Assembly (NCBI RefSeq): GCF_024198175.1
Contig: NZ_JAJVKV010000024.1
Location: 61,636-125,635 of the forward strand
DNA: 64,000 nucleotides
Direction: 5' to 3'
Origin: Pyxidicoccus xibeiensis
GTDB lineage: Bacteria > Myxococcota > Myxococcia > Myxococcales > Myxococcaceae
In this document: positions 25,765 through 35,099 of the stretch, piece by piece
How positions within the stretch are numbered: the first letter of the stretch is position 1
Layout: the number at the start of each line of letters is the position of its first letter
Program-made: the position numbers and the translations under genes
Notes under the pieces: model-generated
Database searches by the model: none
What the model was told of the DNA's origin: nothing
Seen by the model: the letters and a program-made list of their open reading frames with translations, nothing else

Positions 25765-26922
25765 CTACGTGGAAGTGGCTGGCACCAGGCAGTAGAGGGT
25801 GGTGACCTCCCGCGAGCGGGCGGCGTGCAGCGGGTCCGACTTGTCCTGGGCCTTCGAGTGCCGCGCGGGCGTCGAGCGGGCCCACTTCACCTTCAGCCCG
25901 CACCGCGTGAACTGCTCCTCCAGCCACCCGGACGGGCGCAGGCCCAGCAGCACCGCGAGGTCGGACAGGATGAGCAGCCCCTCGCCACCCGGGGCGAGCG
26001 CCGCGGGGAGCCCTTCCAGGAAGCGCAGCAGGAAGCGGCTGTCCTCGTCGAACACCGCGCGGTCCACCCGGTTCTTGGGCGGCTCGGGAATCCACGGCGG
26101 GTTGCAGACCACGAGGTCCGCCTTCCCCTCCGGGAAGAGGTCCGCCTCCGTCACCTGGAAGCGCTTCGCGAGGCCCAGCCGCTCCGCGTTCTCCCGCGCA
26201 CAGGCCACGGCCCGCGAGTCGCAGTCGGTGGCCGACGCGGAGGCCGCGCCGCGCTGCAGGAGGAGGAACGACAGCACTCCCGTCCCGGTGCCCACGTCGA
26301 AGATGCGCTTGCCCTTCACGTCGGGGACGGCCAGCAGCAGCTCCACGTAGTCCGTGCGGGTCGGCAGGTAGACGCCGTAGTGCGGATGGAGCTGACCCGT
26401 GAGGCCAGGCACGGCCAGGCCCTTGCGCCGCCACTCCGCGGCCCCGAGCATGCCGAGGAGCTGTTTGAGGGGGACGACGGTGGTGGCGGCCACGGGCTCG
26501 CCCCACACCTGACGGCAGGCCTGGGCCACTTCCGGCGCCCGAGAGAGGCCGAGTTTGTAGTCGGCGTCGAGCGCGACCACGATGCGGGACAGCGTCTCGT
26601 GCTCGAGCTGCCGGGCCCGCCGCTCCGCCCGGAACGCCTCCAGCGGTGAGCGCGCAGTCGCGGGGTGGGCGAGCCTCCGGCCTATCGCGCTGAGCAGCTG
26701 CTTCGCGTTGTTGAAGTCGCCCGTGTACAGGAGGAACTCGCCGCGGCGGACGCGCTTGAGCGCGGTGTCGGCCTTGAGCCGGTCATCCACGGGGGCCAGG
26801 CGCGCGGGCGGGGGCTCGCCACTCTCCGAGTGCCAGGTGAACGCGGCGCTTGGAGCCACTCCGGACGGCATGGCGGGGGGCGCTCCTTCCTGGGGGGCAG
26901 CGGGTCGGCGGGGAGGGGTCAT
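25765..26922 (-). CDS. Class I SAM-dependent methyltransferase (NPPW type)
   Basis: 385 residues if started at the ATG at 26920-26922 (MTPPRRPAAPQEG). A helical N-terminal region with RVRRGEFLLYTGDFNNAKQL precedes the Rossmann core: IFDVGTGTGVLSFLLLQRGA is motif I and VVCNPPWIPEPP is the NPPY-type motif IV of N-methyltransferases acting on adenine, glutamine or similar amide nitrogen. The target is unknown. It is divergent from the ankyrin gene and convergent with the lipoprotein gene. Confidence 0.82.
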   Translation of the reverse strand: MTPPRRPAAPQEGAPPAMPSGVAPSAAFTWHSESGEPPPARLAPVDDRLKADTALKRVRRGEFLLYTGDFNNAKQLLSAIGRRLAHPATARSPLEAFRAERRARQLEHETLSRIVVALDADYKLGLSRAPEVAQACRQVWGEPVAATTVVPLKQLLGMLGAAEWRRKGLAVPGLTGQLHPHYGVYLPTRTDYVELLLAVPDVKGKRIFDVGTGTGVLSFLLLQRGAASASATDCDSRAVACARENAERLGLAKRFQVTEADLFPEGKADLVVCNPPWIPEPPKNRVDRAVFDEDSRFLLRFLEGLPAALAPGGEGLLILSDLAVLLGLRPSGWLEEQFTRCGLKVKWARSTPARHSKAQDKSDPLHAARSREVTTLYCLVPATST

Positions 26923-26992
26923 GACGCTGGGGTAGCACGTCCACGCGCCTGCGTCGTACCCTCTCTTCGTTCCTCCTGCTGGAGTCACCGAC

Positions 26993-27526
26993 ATGAGCTC
27001 CGACGCTCCGAAGCCTCCCCCCGACTTCAAGTCCGCCCTCGAGCGGGCGCGCAGCGCCTTCGGACACGCCCGCACGGGGGACGTGGCCGCGCTCACCTCG
27101 CTGCTGGACTCCGGGGTGTCGCCCAACCTCTCCAACGAGAACGGGGACACGCTGCTGATGCTCGCCTGCTACCACGGCCACCAGGACGCGGCGCGGCTGC
27201 TGCTGGAGCGCGGCGCGGACCCGGAGCAGCCCAACGACAAGGGGCAGACGCCGCTCGCGGGCGTGGCCTTCAAGGGCAGCATGCCCCTGGCGGAGCTGCT
27301 GCTGGAGCGCGGCGCGCTGGTGGACGGGGCAGGGCCGGACGGGCGCACGCCGCTCATGTACGCGGCCATGTTCGACCGGCTGGAGATGGTGGAGCTGTTC
27401 CTGGCGCGCGGCGCCTCACACACCCACGCGGACGCGGGCGGGGCCACGGCGCTGCAGGCCGCGCGGATGATGGGGGCCCAGCGCACCGCCGCCCGGCTGG
27501 AGGCACTCGCGGCCGGCGGGAAGTAG
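26993..27526 (+). CDS. Ankyrin-repeat protein
   Basis: 177 residues without a signal peptide. After a polar start, about four ankyrin repeats are visible: VAALTSLLDSGVSPNLSNEN, TLLMLACYHGHQDAARLLLE, TPLAGVAFKGSMPLAELLLE and TPLMYAAMFDRLEMVELFLA. The protein probably binds another protein; no partner is indicated. The short length is typical of stand-alone bacterial ankyrin proteins. ATG at 26993 follows a CTGGAG-like ribosome site. Confidence 0.85.
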   Translation: MSSDAPKPPPDFKSALERARSAFGHARTGDVAALTSLLDSGVSPNLSNENGDTLLMLACYHGHQDAARLLLERGADPEQPNDKGQTPLAGVAFKGSMPLAELLLERGALVDGAGPDGRTPLMYAAMFDRLEMVELFLARGASHTHADAGGATALQAARMMGAQRTAARLEALAAGGK

Positions 27527-27540
27527 CGTCCACGACGCAC

Positions 27541-27587
27541 GGCCGGGCGGCGCCAGCTCCGGAAGCGTCCCGGGGCGCCGCCTGGCC
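27541..27587. terminator. Bidirectional terminator-like hairpin
   Basis: GGCCGGGCGGCGCC pairs with GGCGCCGCCTGGCC (13 of 14 positions) across a 19-nt loop, in the gap between the convergent ankyrin and malate dehydrogenase genes. Confidence 0.5.
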
Positions 27588-27596
27588 GCGTGGGGC

Positions 27597-28583
27597 TCAG
27601 CTCAGCAGGCTGGCGACGGCGGCGCGCTCTTCCTCGAGCTCGGCCAGCGTCTTGTTCATCCGCTCGCGGCTGAACTCGTCGATGTCCAGGCCCTGGACGA
27701 TCTCGTACTTGCCGCCCTTGCAGGTGACGGGGAAGCCGTACATCACGTCCTTGGGAATGCCGTAGCTGCCGTCCGACGGGATGCCCATGGTGACCCACGC
27801 GCCGTTGGTGCCGAGCACCCAGTCACGCACGTGGTCGATGGCGGCGTTCGCCGCGGAGGCCGCCGAGGACAGGCCACGCGCCTCGATGATGGCCGCGCCG
27901 CGCTTGGCGACGGTGGGGATGAACGTGTCGCGGATCCACGCCTCGTCGTTGATGAGCTCCTTGAGCGCCTTGCCGCCGACGGTGGCGAACCGGTAGTCCG
28001 GGTACATCGTCGGGCTGTGGTTGCCCCACACCACGAGCTTCTGGATGTCGCCCACCGGCTTGCCGCTCTTCTTGGCCAGCTGGGACAGCGCGCGGTTGTG
28101 GTCCAGCCGGAGCATGGCCGTGAAGTTCTTCGGGTCCAGGTTCTTCGCCGACTTCATGGCGATGTACGCGTTGGTGTTGGCCGGGTTGCCGACCACCAGC
28201 ACCTTCACGTCACGCTTGGCGACCGCGTCCAGCGCGGCGCCCTGGGCGGTGAAGATCTTGGCGTTCTCCATCAGCAGGTCCTTGCGCTCCATGCCCGGAC
28301 CGCGGGGCCGCGCGCCGACCAGCAGGGCGATGTCCGCGTCCTTGAACGCGACCTTCGGGTCGTCCGTGCCGACCATGCCGGCGAGCAGCGGGAAGGCACA
28401 GTCCTCCAGCTCCATCATCACGCCCTTGAGCGCGGCCTGGGCCTTGTCCACGGGCAGCTCGAGCATCTGCAGGATGACCGGCTGGTCCTTGCCCAGCATC
28501 TCGCCAGAGGCGATGCGAAAGACGAGCGAATAGCCGATCTGACCGGCAGCACCGGTAACGGCGACACGAACGGGGGTCTTCAT
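27597..28583 (-). CDS. mdh: Malate dehydrogenase
   Basis: 328 residues of the cytosolic-type malate dehydrogenase. The start MKTPVRVAVTGAAGQIGYSL holds the NAD-binding glycine motif. Further marks are LVGARPRGPGMERKDLL with substrate-binding arginines, VVGNPANTNAYIA and VVWGNHSPTMYPDY with the catalytic His. It converts malate and oxaloacetate in the TCA cycle. The ATG at 28581-28583 is preferred; the open frame upstream is not conserved-looking. The 631 bp upstream separate it from the NRPS cluster. Confidence 0.95.
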   Translation of the reverse strand: MKTPVRVAVTGAAGQIGYSLVFRIASGEMLGKDQPVILQMLELPVDKAQAALKGVMMELEDCAFPLLAGMVGTDDPKVAFKDADIALLVGARPRGPGMERKDLLMENAKIFTAQGAALDAVAKRDVKVLVVGNPANTNAYIAMKSAKNLDPKNFTAMLRLDHNRALSQLAKKSGKPVGDIQKLVVWGNHSPTMYPDYRFATVGGKALKELINDEAWIRDTFIPTVAKRGAAIIEARGLSSAASAANAAIDHVRDWVLGTNGAWVTMGIPSDGSYGIPKDVMYGFPVTCKGGKYEIVQGLDIDEFSRERMNKTLAELEEERAAVASLLS

Positions 28584-29214
28584 CGGGAGGCTCCTGATTT
28601 GGAACGGGGATCCAGCGACCGGATCGGGGTGGTAACTACGACAATCCGGCCACAAAGTCCCGGGTGCGGTTCAAGTGTTCCACCAGGGGACACTCGGCTC
28701 GTGGCGTATCTCACCGAGAGGACCCGAGCCCTTCTAATAGGAGGGCTACGTGGCGCTCATCGACCCCGCCGGCGGAACCGGAGGAGCGTCCGCGGCGGCC
28801 TGCCGGTCCGCGCGCCCCGTGACTCGCAACACCTTCAACAATTGTTTCAACAAAACACCTGCCACTGATTTGTCTTTGGGTCTGGCCCTGCCACGTACGT
28901 GTTTCATGGCGGGTCAGGCAGGCCTCAGTAGGGAATGCGCCTCAAAGCCTGCACTGAAATTCCAAGTTTCTACTGGGCGTGTGCACTGCGGGGGGTGTCA
29001 AAAGCTGGCAGGGGTGTCGGGATTGACCGGTCTGGACTGCTTGCCTTGAACGGCGGTACTTACCGTTTAATCGCGACCCGGCACTGCGGTTTCTCCGGCG
29101 TCCTCGAGGGGGGCAAAGCGTCACGCGCACCGTGACGCGGAGCGGACATCGGGGGCGCCGTGCGAGTCGTCCACTGCTGCCGTCCTGGCCCGCCGTATCG
29201 ACGGGAATCGACCC
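28584..29214. other. 631-bp divergent intergenic region between mdh and the NRPS gene
   Basis: The stretch 28820-29080 has clearly more A+T than its surroundings and likely carries the promoters of the NRPS operon. It contains the palindrome AACAATTGTT at 28837-28846 and a small open frame starting with GTG at 28750 behind a strong AGGAGGG; that frame (99 codons) does not look like a conserved protein. No tRNA or known riboswitch was recognised. Confidence 0.5.
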
Positions 29215-32200
29215 ATGACCTCATCGAATCAGGCCTCTCTCATGATGGACAGGCCGCGCACGCCGGTGCTGGTGGCGCGCACGGAGGAGGCGGAGCTGTC
29301 CTTCGCGCAGCTCCGCCTGTGGCTGGTCGACCAGTTCCATCCGGGCACCGCGCTCTACAACATCCCGGCCGCGCTGCGGCTGAAGGGCCTGCTCGACGTG
29401 GCCGCGCTGGAGCGGGCCTTCTCGGAGCTGGTGCGCCGCCATCAGTCGCTGCGCACCACCTTCCGGGCGCTGGAGGGCAGGCCCATCCAGGCCATCCATC
29501 CCGCGTCGGACACCTCGCTGGAGGTGACGGACCTGCGGCACCTGCCCGAGCTGGAGCGGGAAGGGGAGGCGCTGCGGCTGGCGCGGGAGGAGGCGCGGCA
29601 GCCCTTCGACCTGGTGCGCGGGCCGCTGCTGCGCACCGGGCTGCTCCGCCTGGGCGAGCAGGAGCACGTGCTGCTGGTGACGATGCACCACATCGTCTCC
29701 GACGCCTGGTCGCTGTCGGTGCTCATCCGCGAGGTGGCCACGCTGTACGAGGCCTTCTCCGCGGGGCGGCCCTCGCCGCTGCCGGAGCTGCCCATCCAGT
29801 ACGCGGACTACGCCAGCCAGCAGCGCGAGTGGCTGCGGGGCGACGTGCTGGCGGGCCAGCTCGCGTACTGGAAGCGCCAGCTCGACGGAGCGCCGCCGCT
29901 GCTGGAGCTGCCGACGGACCGGCCGCGCACCGCCAGCTCGCGCAACCCCGGCGCGGTGCTGGCCGTCGAGCTGCCGCGGGAGCTGACCCGCTCGCTCTCG
30001 CACCTGTGTCGCGGCGAGGGCGCCACGCTGTTCATGGGGCTGCTGGCGGGGCTCCAGGCGCTGCTGTCGCGCTACTCCGGCCAGCACGACATCACCGTGG
30101 GCGCGCCCATCGCGGGGCGCCGGCAGGCGGAGACGGAGGGGCTCATCGGCTTCTTCGTCAACACGCTGGTGCTGCGCACGCGGCTGGACGGCAACCCCAC
30201 CTTCCGCGAGCTGCTCAACCGGGTGAAGGCCGTCACGCTGGGGGCGTACTCCCACCAGGACATGCCCTTCGAGAAGCTGGTGGAGGTCCTCAAGCCGGAG
30301 CGCCAGCTCGGCCACACGCCGTTCTTCCAGGTCGCGCTCGTCCTCGTCAACACGCCGTCCATGGACCTGGACGTGCGCGGGCTGAGCCTCACGCCACTGG
30401 GAGCGGTGGACAGCGGCACGTCCAAGTTCGACTTCACCCTCACCCTGACCGAGTCGCCCGAGGGCCTCCGCGGCACGCTGGAGTACCGGACGGACCTGTT
30501 CGACGCGTCCACCGCGAAGCGGATGATGGAGCACCTGCGCACGCTGCTGGCGAGCGCCGTCGCGTGGCCCGGGCGGCACCTGGCGGAGCTGTCGCTCCAG
30601 CCCACCGTCGAGCGCCGCCGGGTGCTGGTGGAGTGGAACGCCACCGCCGTGGACTACCCGCGCGATGCGGCCGTGCACGCGCTCTTCGCGGCCCGCGCCG
30701 CGAGCACTCCGGACGCCGTAGCGGTGGAGTCCGGCGGCCAGTCGCTCACGTACGCGGAGCTGGAACGCCGCGCCAACCAGCTCGCCCACGTCCTGGGCGC
30801 GGAGGGCGTGCGCGCCGGGGACCGGGTGGCGCTGTGTGTGGAGCGCTCGCTGGAGGGTGTGGTGTCGGTGCTGGGCATCCTCAAGGCGGGCGCCGCGTAC
30901 GTGCCGCTGGACCCGGCGGCCCCCCGCGAGCGGCTGGCCTTCATGCTGGAGGACACCGGGGCCGTGCGCGTGCTCACGCAGGCGGGCGCGGATGGGAACC
31001 TGCCCCCGGAGGGCCCGGCGCGGCTGGTGCTGGACCTGGAGGGCGCACGCCTCGCCGCCGCGCCCGCCACCCCGCCGCGCGTGGACGTCACGGGCGCCGA
31101 CCTGGCGTACGTCATGTACACCTCCGGCTCCACCGGCCGGCCCAAGGGCGTCTGCGTCCCGCACCGCGCCGTCATCCGGCTGGTGGTGGGCAGCCGCTTC
31201 GCGCGGCTCGGGCCGGACGAGGTCTTCCTGCAGCTCGCGCCGCTGGCCTTCGATGCCTCCACCTTCGAGCTGTGGGGCTGCCTGCTCCATGGCGCGCGGC
31301 TGGTGGTGCCGCCGCCCGGGACGCTCTCGCTGGAGGAACTGGGCCGCGCCCTGGACCAGCACCGCGTCACCACCCTGTGGCTGACCGCCGCGCTGTTCGA
31401 GCAGATGGTGGCCGGCCAGCCCGAGCCGCTGGGACGGGTGCGGCAGGTGCTCGCCGGCGGCGACGTGCTGCCTCCGGAGCGCGTGCGCGAGCATCTGGCT
31501 CGCGCACAGGCTCTCGAGCCTGAGCACCTGGCCCGGGGTGGGCGGCTGGTGAACGGCTATGGCCCCACCGAGGGCACCACCTTCACGTGCTGTCACGTGA
31601 TGACGGACCCCGCCGAGGTGGGCCACTCGGTCTCCATCGGTCAGCCCATCGCCAACACGCGCGTGTACCTGCTGGACGCGAACCTGCGGCCGGTGCCCCT
31701 GGGCGTGCCGGGCGAGCTGTACATCGCGGGAGACGGCCTGGCCTGGGGCTACCTGGGGCGGCCGGAGCTGACGGCGGAGCGCTTCATCCCCGACCCGTTC
31801 AGCGCCGCACTCGGCGCCCGGCTGTATCGCTCCGGAGACGTGGCCCGCTGGCTGGCAAATGGCAGGCTCCAGTTCCTCGGCCGGCGCGACGCGCAGGTGA
31901 AGGTGCGCGGCTTCCGCATCGAGCCGGGCGAGGTGGAGGGCGTCCTCTCCCGCCACCCGGCGGTCCGCGAGGTGGTGGTGCTGGCCCGCGACGACATGCC
32001 CGGGGGCAGGGCGCTGGTGGCCTATGTGTCCTCGCGCTCGGAAGCTTCGCTGGAGCCGCACGCCCTGCGCGCCTTCCTCCGCGACAGCCTGCCCGAGTAC
32101 ATGGTGCCCTCCGCCTTCGTGGTGCTGGGCGCGCTGCCCCTCACCCCCAACGGGAAGGTGGACCGCCGGGCCCTGCCGCATCCGGACTCGGTGGGCGCCG

Positions 32201-33834
32201 TGGCGCGGCGCGAAGAGCACGTCGCACCGCGTACGCCCGTCGAGGCGCAGCTGGCCGTGCTGGTGGGCCAGGTGCTCCGCGTGCAGCGCGTGGGCGTCCA
32301 TGACGGCTTCTTCGAGCTGGGAGGCCACTCGCTGCTCGCCACCCAGCTGCTCTCTCGCATCCACCACGAGCTGGGCGTGGAGCTGCCGCTGCGCGCCCTC
32401 TTCGAGGGGCCCACCGTGGCCGACCTCGCGCGGCGCATCGAGGGGGTGCGGCATGAGCCCTCGCGCTCGGTGCCCGCGCTGACGCGGGTGTCACGCGACG
32501 CGCCCATCCCGCTCTCGTACTCGCAGGAGCGGCTGTGGAAGCTGTTCAAGCTGAACCCCACCTCCACGGCCTACAACCAGCCGGGGGCCTACCGCTTCTC
32601 GGGGGCGCTGGACGTGGACGCGCTCCACGCCGCGCTCCAGGCGCTGGTGGACCGGCACGACTCGCTGCGCACCACCTTCACCGAGGAGGCGGGACGTCCG
32701 GTGCAGAAGGTGGCGCCGACCCTCCGGTTCGACCTGGGACGGGTGGACCTGCGGGGACGGGCGGATGGCCGGGTCGAGGTGCTCCGGCGGCTGGCCGAGG
32801 AGGCGCGCCGGCCGTTCGACCTCACCCGGGGGCCGCTCATCCGCAGCACGCTCTTCTGCCTGGAGGACGACGAGCACCTGCTGCTCTTCAGCAAGCACCA
32901 CATCCTGTCGGACGGCTGGTCCGAGGGCATCCTCACCCGCGAGGTGGGGCTGCTCTACACGGCCTTCTCCACGGGCGCGACTCCGGCGCTGCCTCCGCTG
33001 AAGGTGCAGTACCCGGACTTCGCGGCCTGGCAGCGCGGCTGGCTCACCGGACGCGAGCTGGAGACGCGGCTCGGCTACTGGCGGGTGGCCCTGGCCGGCG
33101 CGCCCACGCTGCTGGACTTCCCCACGGACAAGCCCCGGCCCGCGACGCGCACCTTCAACGGCACGTCCCACCGGGTGGTGCTCGGCCGGGCCCGCAGCGA
33201 GGCGCTCAACGCCCTCTGCCAGCAGGAGCGGGTGACGCCCTTCATGGCGCTGCTGGCGCTGTTCGGCACGGTGCTCTGCCACCGCGCGGGCCAGGAGGAG
33301 GTCGTCATCGGCTCGCCCATCGCCAACCGCACCCTCCCAGAGCTGGAGTCGCTCATCGGCCTGTTCGTGAATGGCGTGGCGCTGCGGGTGGACCTGCGCG
33401 GAGGCCCCACCTTCCGTCAGCTCCTCTCGCGTGTGCGTGACGTGACGCTGGGCGCGTATGCCCACCAGGAGGTGCCCTTCGAGCAGGTGGTGGATGCCAT
33501 CGGCGTCCAGCGCCTGCCCAACCGGACGCCGCTCTTCCAGGCCATGTTCGCCCTGCAGAACGCGCCCATGGACCCGGTGGAGCTCCCCGGTCTGAAGCCG
33601 CTGCCCATGGAGGCCACGGACCGCGGCGCCTCCGTCTACGAGCTTGCACTCTCGCTGTTCGAGCGGGAGGACGGGTTCAGCGGCGAGCTCGAGTTCAACA
33701 CCGACCTGTTCGAGTCCGTCACCATGGAGCGCCTGCGCGATGAGTTGGTCGCGCTCCTGGACCGGGTCCTCGCGAATCCCGATGTGGCCGCAGGGCTGGA
33801 GGAGGCTTCCCGTGGTTTCCAGCAACAGCAGTGA
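29215..33834 (+). CDS. Nonribosomal peptide synthetase, C-A-PCP-C, valine-like code
   Basis: 1,539 residues. First condensation domain about 20-440 with HHIVSDAWS (HHXXXDG with Gly to Ala), plausible for a starter C domain that accepts an acyl group. Adenylation domain about 465-985: A3 YVMYTSGSTGRPKG, A4 FDASTFELWG, A5 NGYGPTE, A8 VKVRGFRIEPGEVE, A10 LTPNGKVDRRAL. My reading of the specificity pocket is DAFWLGGTFK, near a known valine code (DAFWIGGTFK). PCP at about 1035 (FFELGGHSLLATQLL). The second condensation domain, about 1085-1510, has an intact HHILSDG and ends the protein. There is no thioesterase. Release by condensation with a free amine is therefore likely. The following genes are on the same strand and closely spaced. 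Confidence 0.92.
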   Translation: MTSSNQASLMMDRPRTPVLVARTEEAELSFAQLRLWLVDQFHPGTALYNIPAALRLKGLLDVAALERAFSELVRRHQSLRTTFRALEGRPIQAIHPASDTSLEVTDLRHLPELEREGEALRLAREEARQPFDLVRGPLLRTGLLRLGEQEHVLLVTMHHIVSDAWSLSVLIREVATLYEAFSAGRPSPLPELPIQYADYASQQREWLRGDVLAGQLAYWKRQLDGAPPLLELPTDRPRTASSRNPGAVLAVELPRELTRSLSHLCRGEGATLFMGLLAGLQALLSRYSGQHDITVGAPIAGRRQAETEGLIGFFVNTLVLRTRLDGNPTFRELLNRVKAVTLGAYSHQDMPFEKLVEVLKPERQLGHTPFFQVALVLVNTPSMDLDVRGLSLTPLGAVDSGTSKFDFTLTLTESPEGLRGTLEYRTDLFDASTAKRMMEHLRTLLASAVAWPGRHLAELSLQPTVERRRVLVEWNATAVDYPRDAAVHALFAARAASTPDAVAVESGGQSLTYAELERRANQLAHVLGAEGVRAGDRVALCVERSLEGVVSVLGILKAGAAYVPLDPAAPRERLAFMLEDTGAVRVLTQAGADGNLPPEGPARLVLDLEGARLAAAPATPPRVDVTGADLAYVMYTSGSTGRPKGVCVPHRAVIRLVVGSRFARLGPDEVFLQLAPLAFDASTFELWGCLLHGARLVVPPPGTLSLEELGRALDQHRVTTLWLTAALFEQMVAGQPEPLGRVRQVLAGGDVLPPERVREHLARAQALEPEHLARGGRLVNGYGPTEGTTFTCCHVMTDPAEVGHSVSIGQPIANTRVYLLDANLRPVPLGVPGELYIAGDGLAWGYLGRPELTAERFIPDPFSAALGARLYRSGDVARWLANGRLQFLGRRDAQVKVRGFRIEPGEVEGVLSRHPAVREVVVLARDDMPGGRALVAYVSSRSEASLEPHALRAFLRDSLPEYMVPSAFVVLGALPLTPNGKVDRRALPHPDSVGAVARREEHVAPRTPVEAQLAVLVGQVLRVQRVGVHDGFFELGGHSLLATQLLSRIHHELGVELPLRALFEGPTVADLARRIEGVRHEPSRSVPALTRVSRDAPIPLSYSQERLWKLFKLNPTSTAYNQPGAYRFSGALDVDALHAALQALVDRHDSLRTTFTEEAGRPVQKVAPTLRFDLGRVDLRGRADGRVEVLRRLAEEARRPFDLTRGPLIRSTLFCLEDDEHLLLFSKHHILSDGWSEGILTREVGLLYTAFSTGATPALPPLKVQYPDFAAWQRGWLTGRELETRLGYWRVALAGAPTLLDFPTDKPRPATRTFNGTSHRVVLGRARSEALNALCQQERVTPFMALLALFGTVLCHRAGQEEVVIGSPIANRTLPELESLIGLFVNGVALRVDLRGGPTFRQLLSRVRDVTLGAYAHQEVPFEQVVDAIGVQRLPNRTPLFQAMFALQNAPMDPVELPGLKPLPMEATDRGASVYELALSLFEREDGFSGELEFNTDLFESVTMERLRDELVALLDRVLANPDVAAGLEEASRGFQQQQ

Positions 33835-35083
33835 GGTGGTCCCACCGCAGCGCGCGACGGGTGCTCCCATGGAAGAGAAGAACCGCTACCGCAACACGGA
33901 GTCGATGATCGTCCACGGCAACCCGTCCTTCCAGGCGGCCAAGGAGGCGGGCCTGCTGGACCTGTCGGTGCGCAACACCGGGCGCGGCACGCTGGAGCTG
34001 CCGGACGGACGCGAGTTCATCAACATGTGCTCGTGCTCGTACCTGGGCCTGGACTCGCACCCGGACATCCTCGAGGGCGCCATCCAGGCCCTCCGGAGCG
34101 AGGGGACGATGGACATGGCCATCTCCCGGCTCCGCGTGCGCGTGGCCATCCTGGACCGGCTGGAGGAGGAGCTGTCCCAGCGCTGGCGCACGAAGGTCAT
34201 CGTCACCAACTCCGCCAGCGCCGCCAGCGCGGGTCTGCTGCCGCTCATCGCCTCCGGCCACCTGCTGCCCGAGGGCCGCAAGCCGGTCCTGGTGTTCGAC
34301 AAGTCGGCGCACTTCTCGATGAACCTCATCAAGCCCATCTGCGCGGACGAGACGGAGGTCCTCACGTGTCCGCACAATGACCTGGACTTCCTGGAGGACG
34401 TCTGCCGCAAGCACGCCCGCGTGGCGTACGTCGCGGACGGCTTCTACTCCATGGGGGGCGCGGCGGTGGTGAAGGACCTGCTCGCGCTGCAGGACCGCTA
34501 CGGCCTCTTCCTCTACTTCGATGACTCGCACTCCTTCTCCGTCTACGGCGAGTCGGGCGAGGGCTTCGTGCGCACGCTCATCCCGGGCGACGTGAGCCCG
34601 CGCACCATCATCATCGGCTCGCTGGGCAAGGGCTTCGGCACCGCGGGCGGCGCCGTCATGCTGGGTGCCGGGCACCACACGGACCTGGTGGGACGCTTCG
34701 CGGGGCCGCTGGGCTGGTCCCAGAGCCTGTGCATTCCGGCCATCGGCGCCAGCCTGGCCTCCGCGCGCCTGCACGGGACGCCGGAGCTGACGAAGCGGCA
34801 GCAGGCCCTGCGCGCCAACGTCCGCTTCTTCGACGAGCGCGTCCCCACGCGCACCCGGGGCGAGGACTTCCCCATCAAGATCATCGACGTGGGCCCCGAG
34901 TCCGCCGCGGTGGAGCGCTCGCGCCGGCTGCTGGAGCGGGGCTTCTACTCGTCCGCGGTGTTCTTCCCCATCGTCCCGAAAGGCCGGGCGGGCCTGCGCA
35001 TCATGCTGCGCTCGAACCTGTCTTCGTCCGACCTGCAGCGGCTGTGTGACGCCGTGCGGGAAGTGTCCGTGCCCCAGGTTTGA
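33812..35083 (+). CDS. Alpha-oxoamine synthase (PLP-dependent, KBL/AONS family)
   Basis: 423 residues from the GTG at 33812, which has GGAGG 6-7 nt upstream and overlaps the NRPS end by 23 bp; the ATG at 33869 (MEEKNRYRNTESMIV) would give 404. The fold type I enzyme keeps FDDSHSFSVYGESGEG (PLP-ring Asp and His) and IIGSLGKGFGTAGGAV with the PLP Lys. Members condense an amino acid with an acyl thioester, lose CO2 and give an alpha-amino ketone. With the aldolase, MaoC and MDR genes directly downstream this fits the carbonylmethylene-forming step of ketomemicin-type biosynthesis. Substrate choice cannot be read from sequence. Confidence 0.88.
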   Translation: MVSSNSSEVVPPQRATGAPMEEKNRYRNTESMIVHGNPSFQAAKEAGLLDLSVRNTGRGTLELPDGREFINMCSCSYLGLDSHPDILEGAIQALRSEGTMDMAISRLRVRVAILDRLEEELSQRWRTKVIVTNSASAASAGLLPLIASGHLLPEGRKPVLVFDKSAHFSMNLIKPICADETEVLTCPHNDLDFLEDVCRKHARVAYVADGFYSMGGAAVVKDLLALQDRYGLFLYFDDSHSFSVYGESGEGFVRTLIPGDVSPRTIIIGSLGKGFGTAGGAVMLGAGHHTDLVGRFAGPLGWSQSLCIPAIGASLASARLHGTPELTKRQQALRANVRFFDERVPTRTRGEDFPIKIIDVGPESAAVERSRRLLERGFYSSAVFFPIVPKGRAGLRIMLRSNLSSSDLQRLCDAVREVSVPQV

Positions 35084-35099
35084 AGAGAGCGGAGGCGCC

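Noticed and set aside
28750..29049. 99-codon frame with a strong ribosome site as a real protein gene
   Set aside because: The product is compositionally odd and not recognisable; kept only as a possible leader frame in the intergenic entry.
29221..32454. Open antisense frame of more than 1,000 codons opposite the NRPS gene
   Set aside because: It results from G/C bias at third codon positions; the sense frame has clear NRPS motifs and the antisense product is low-complexity and His/Arg-rich.
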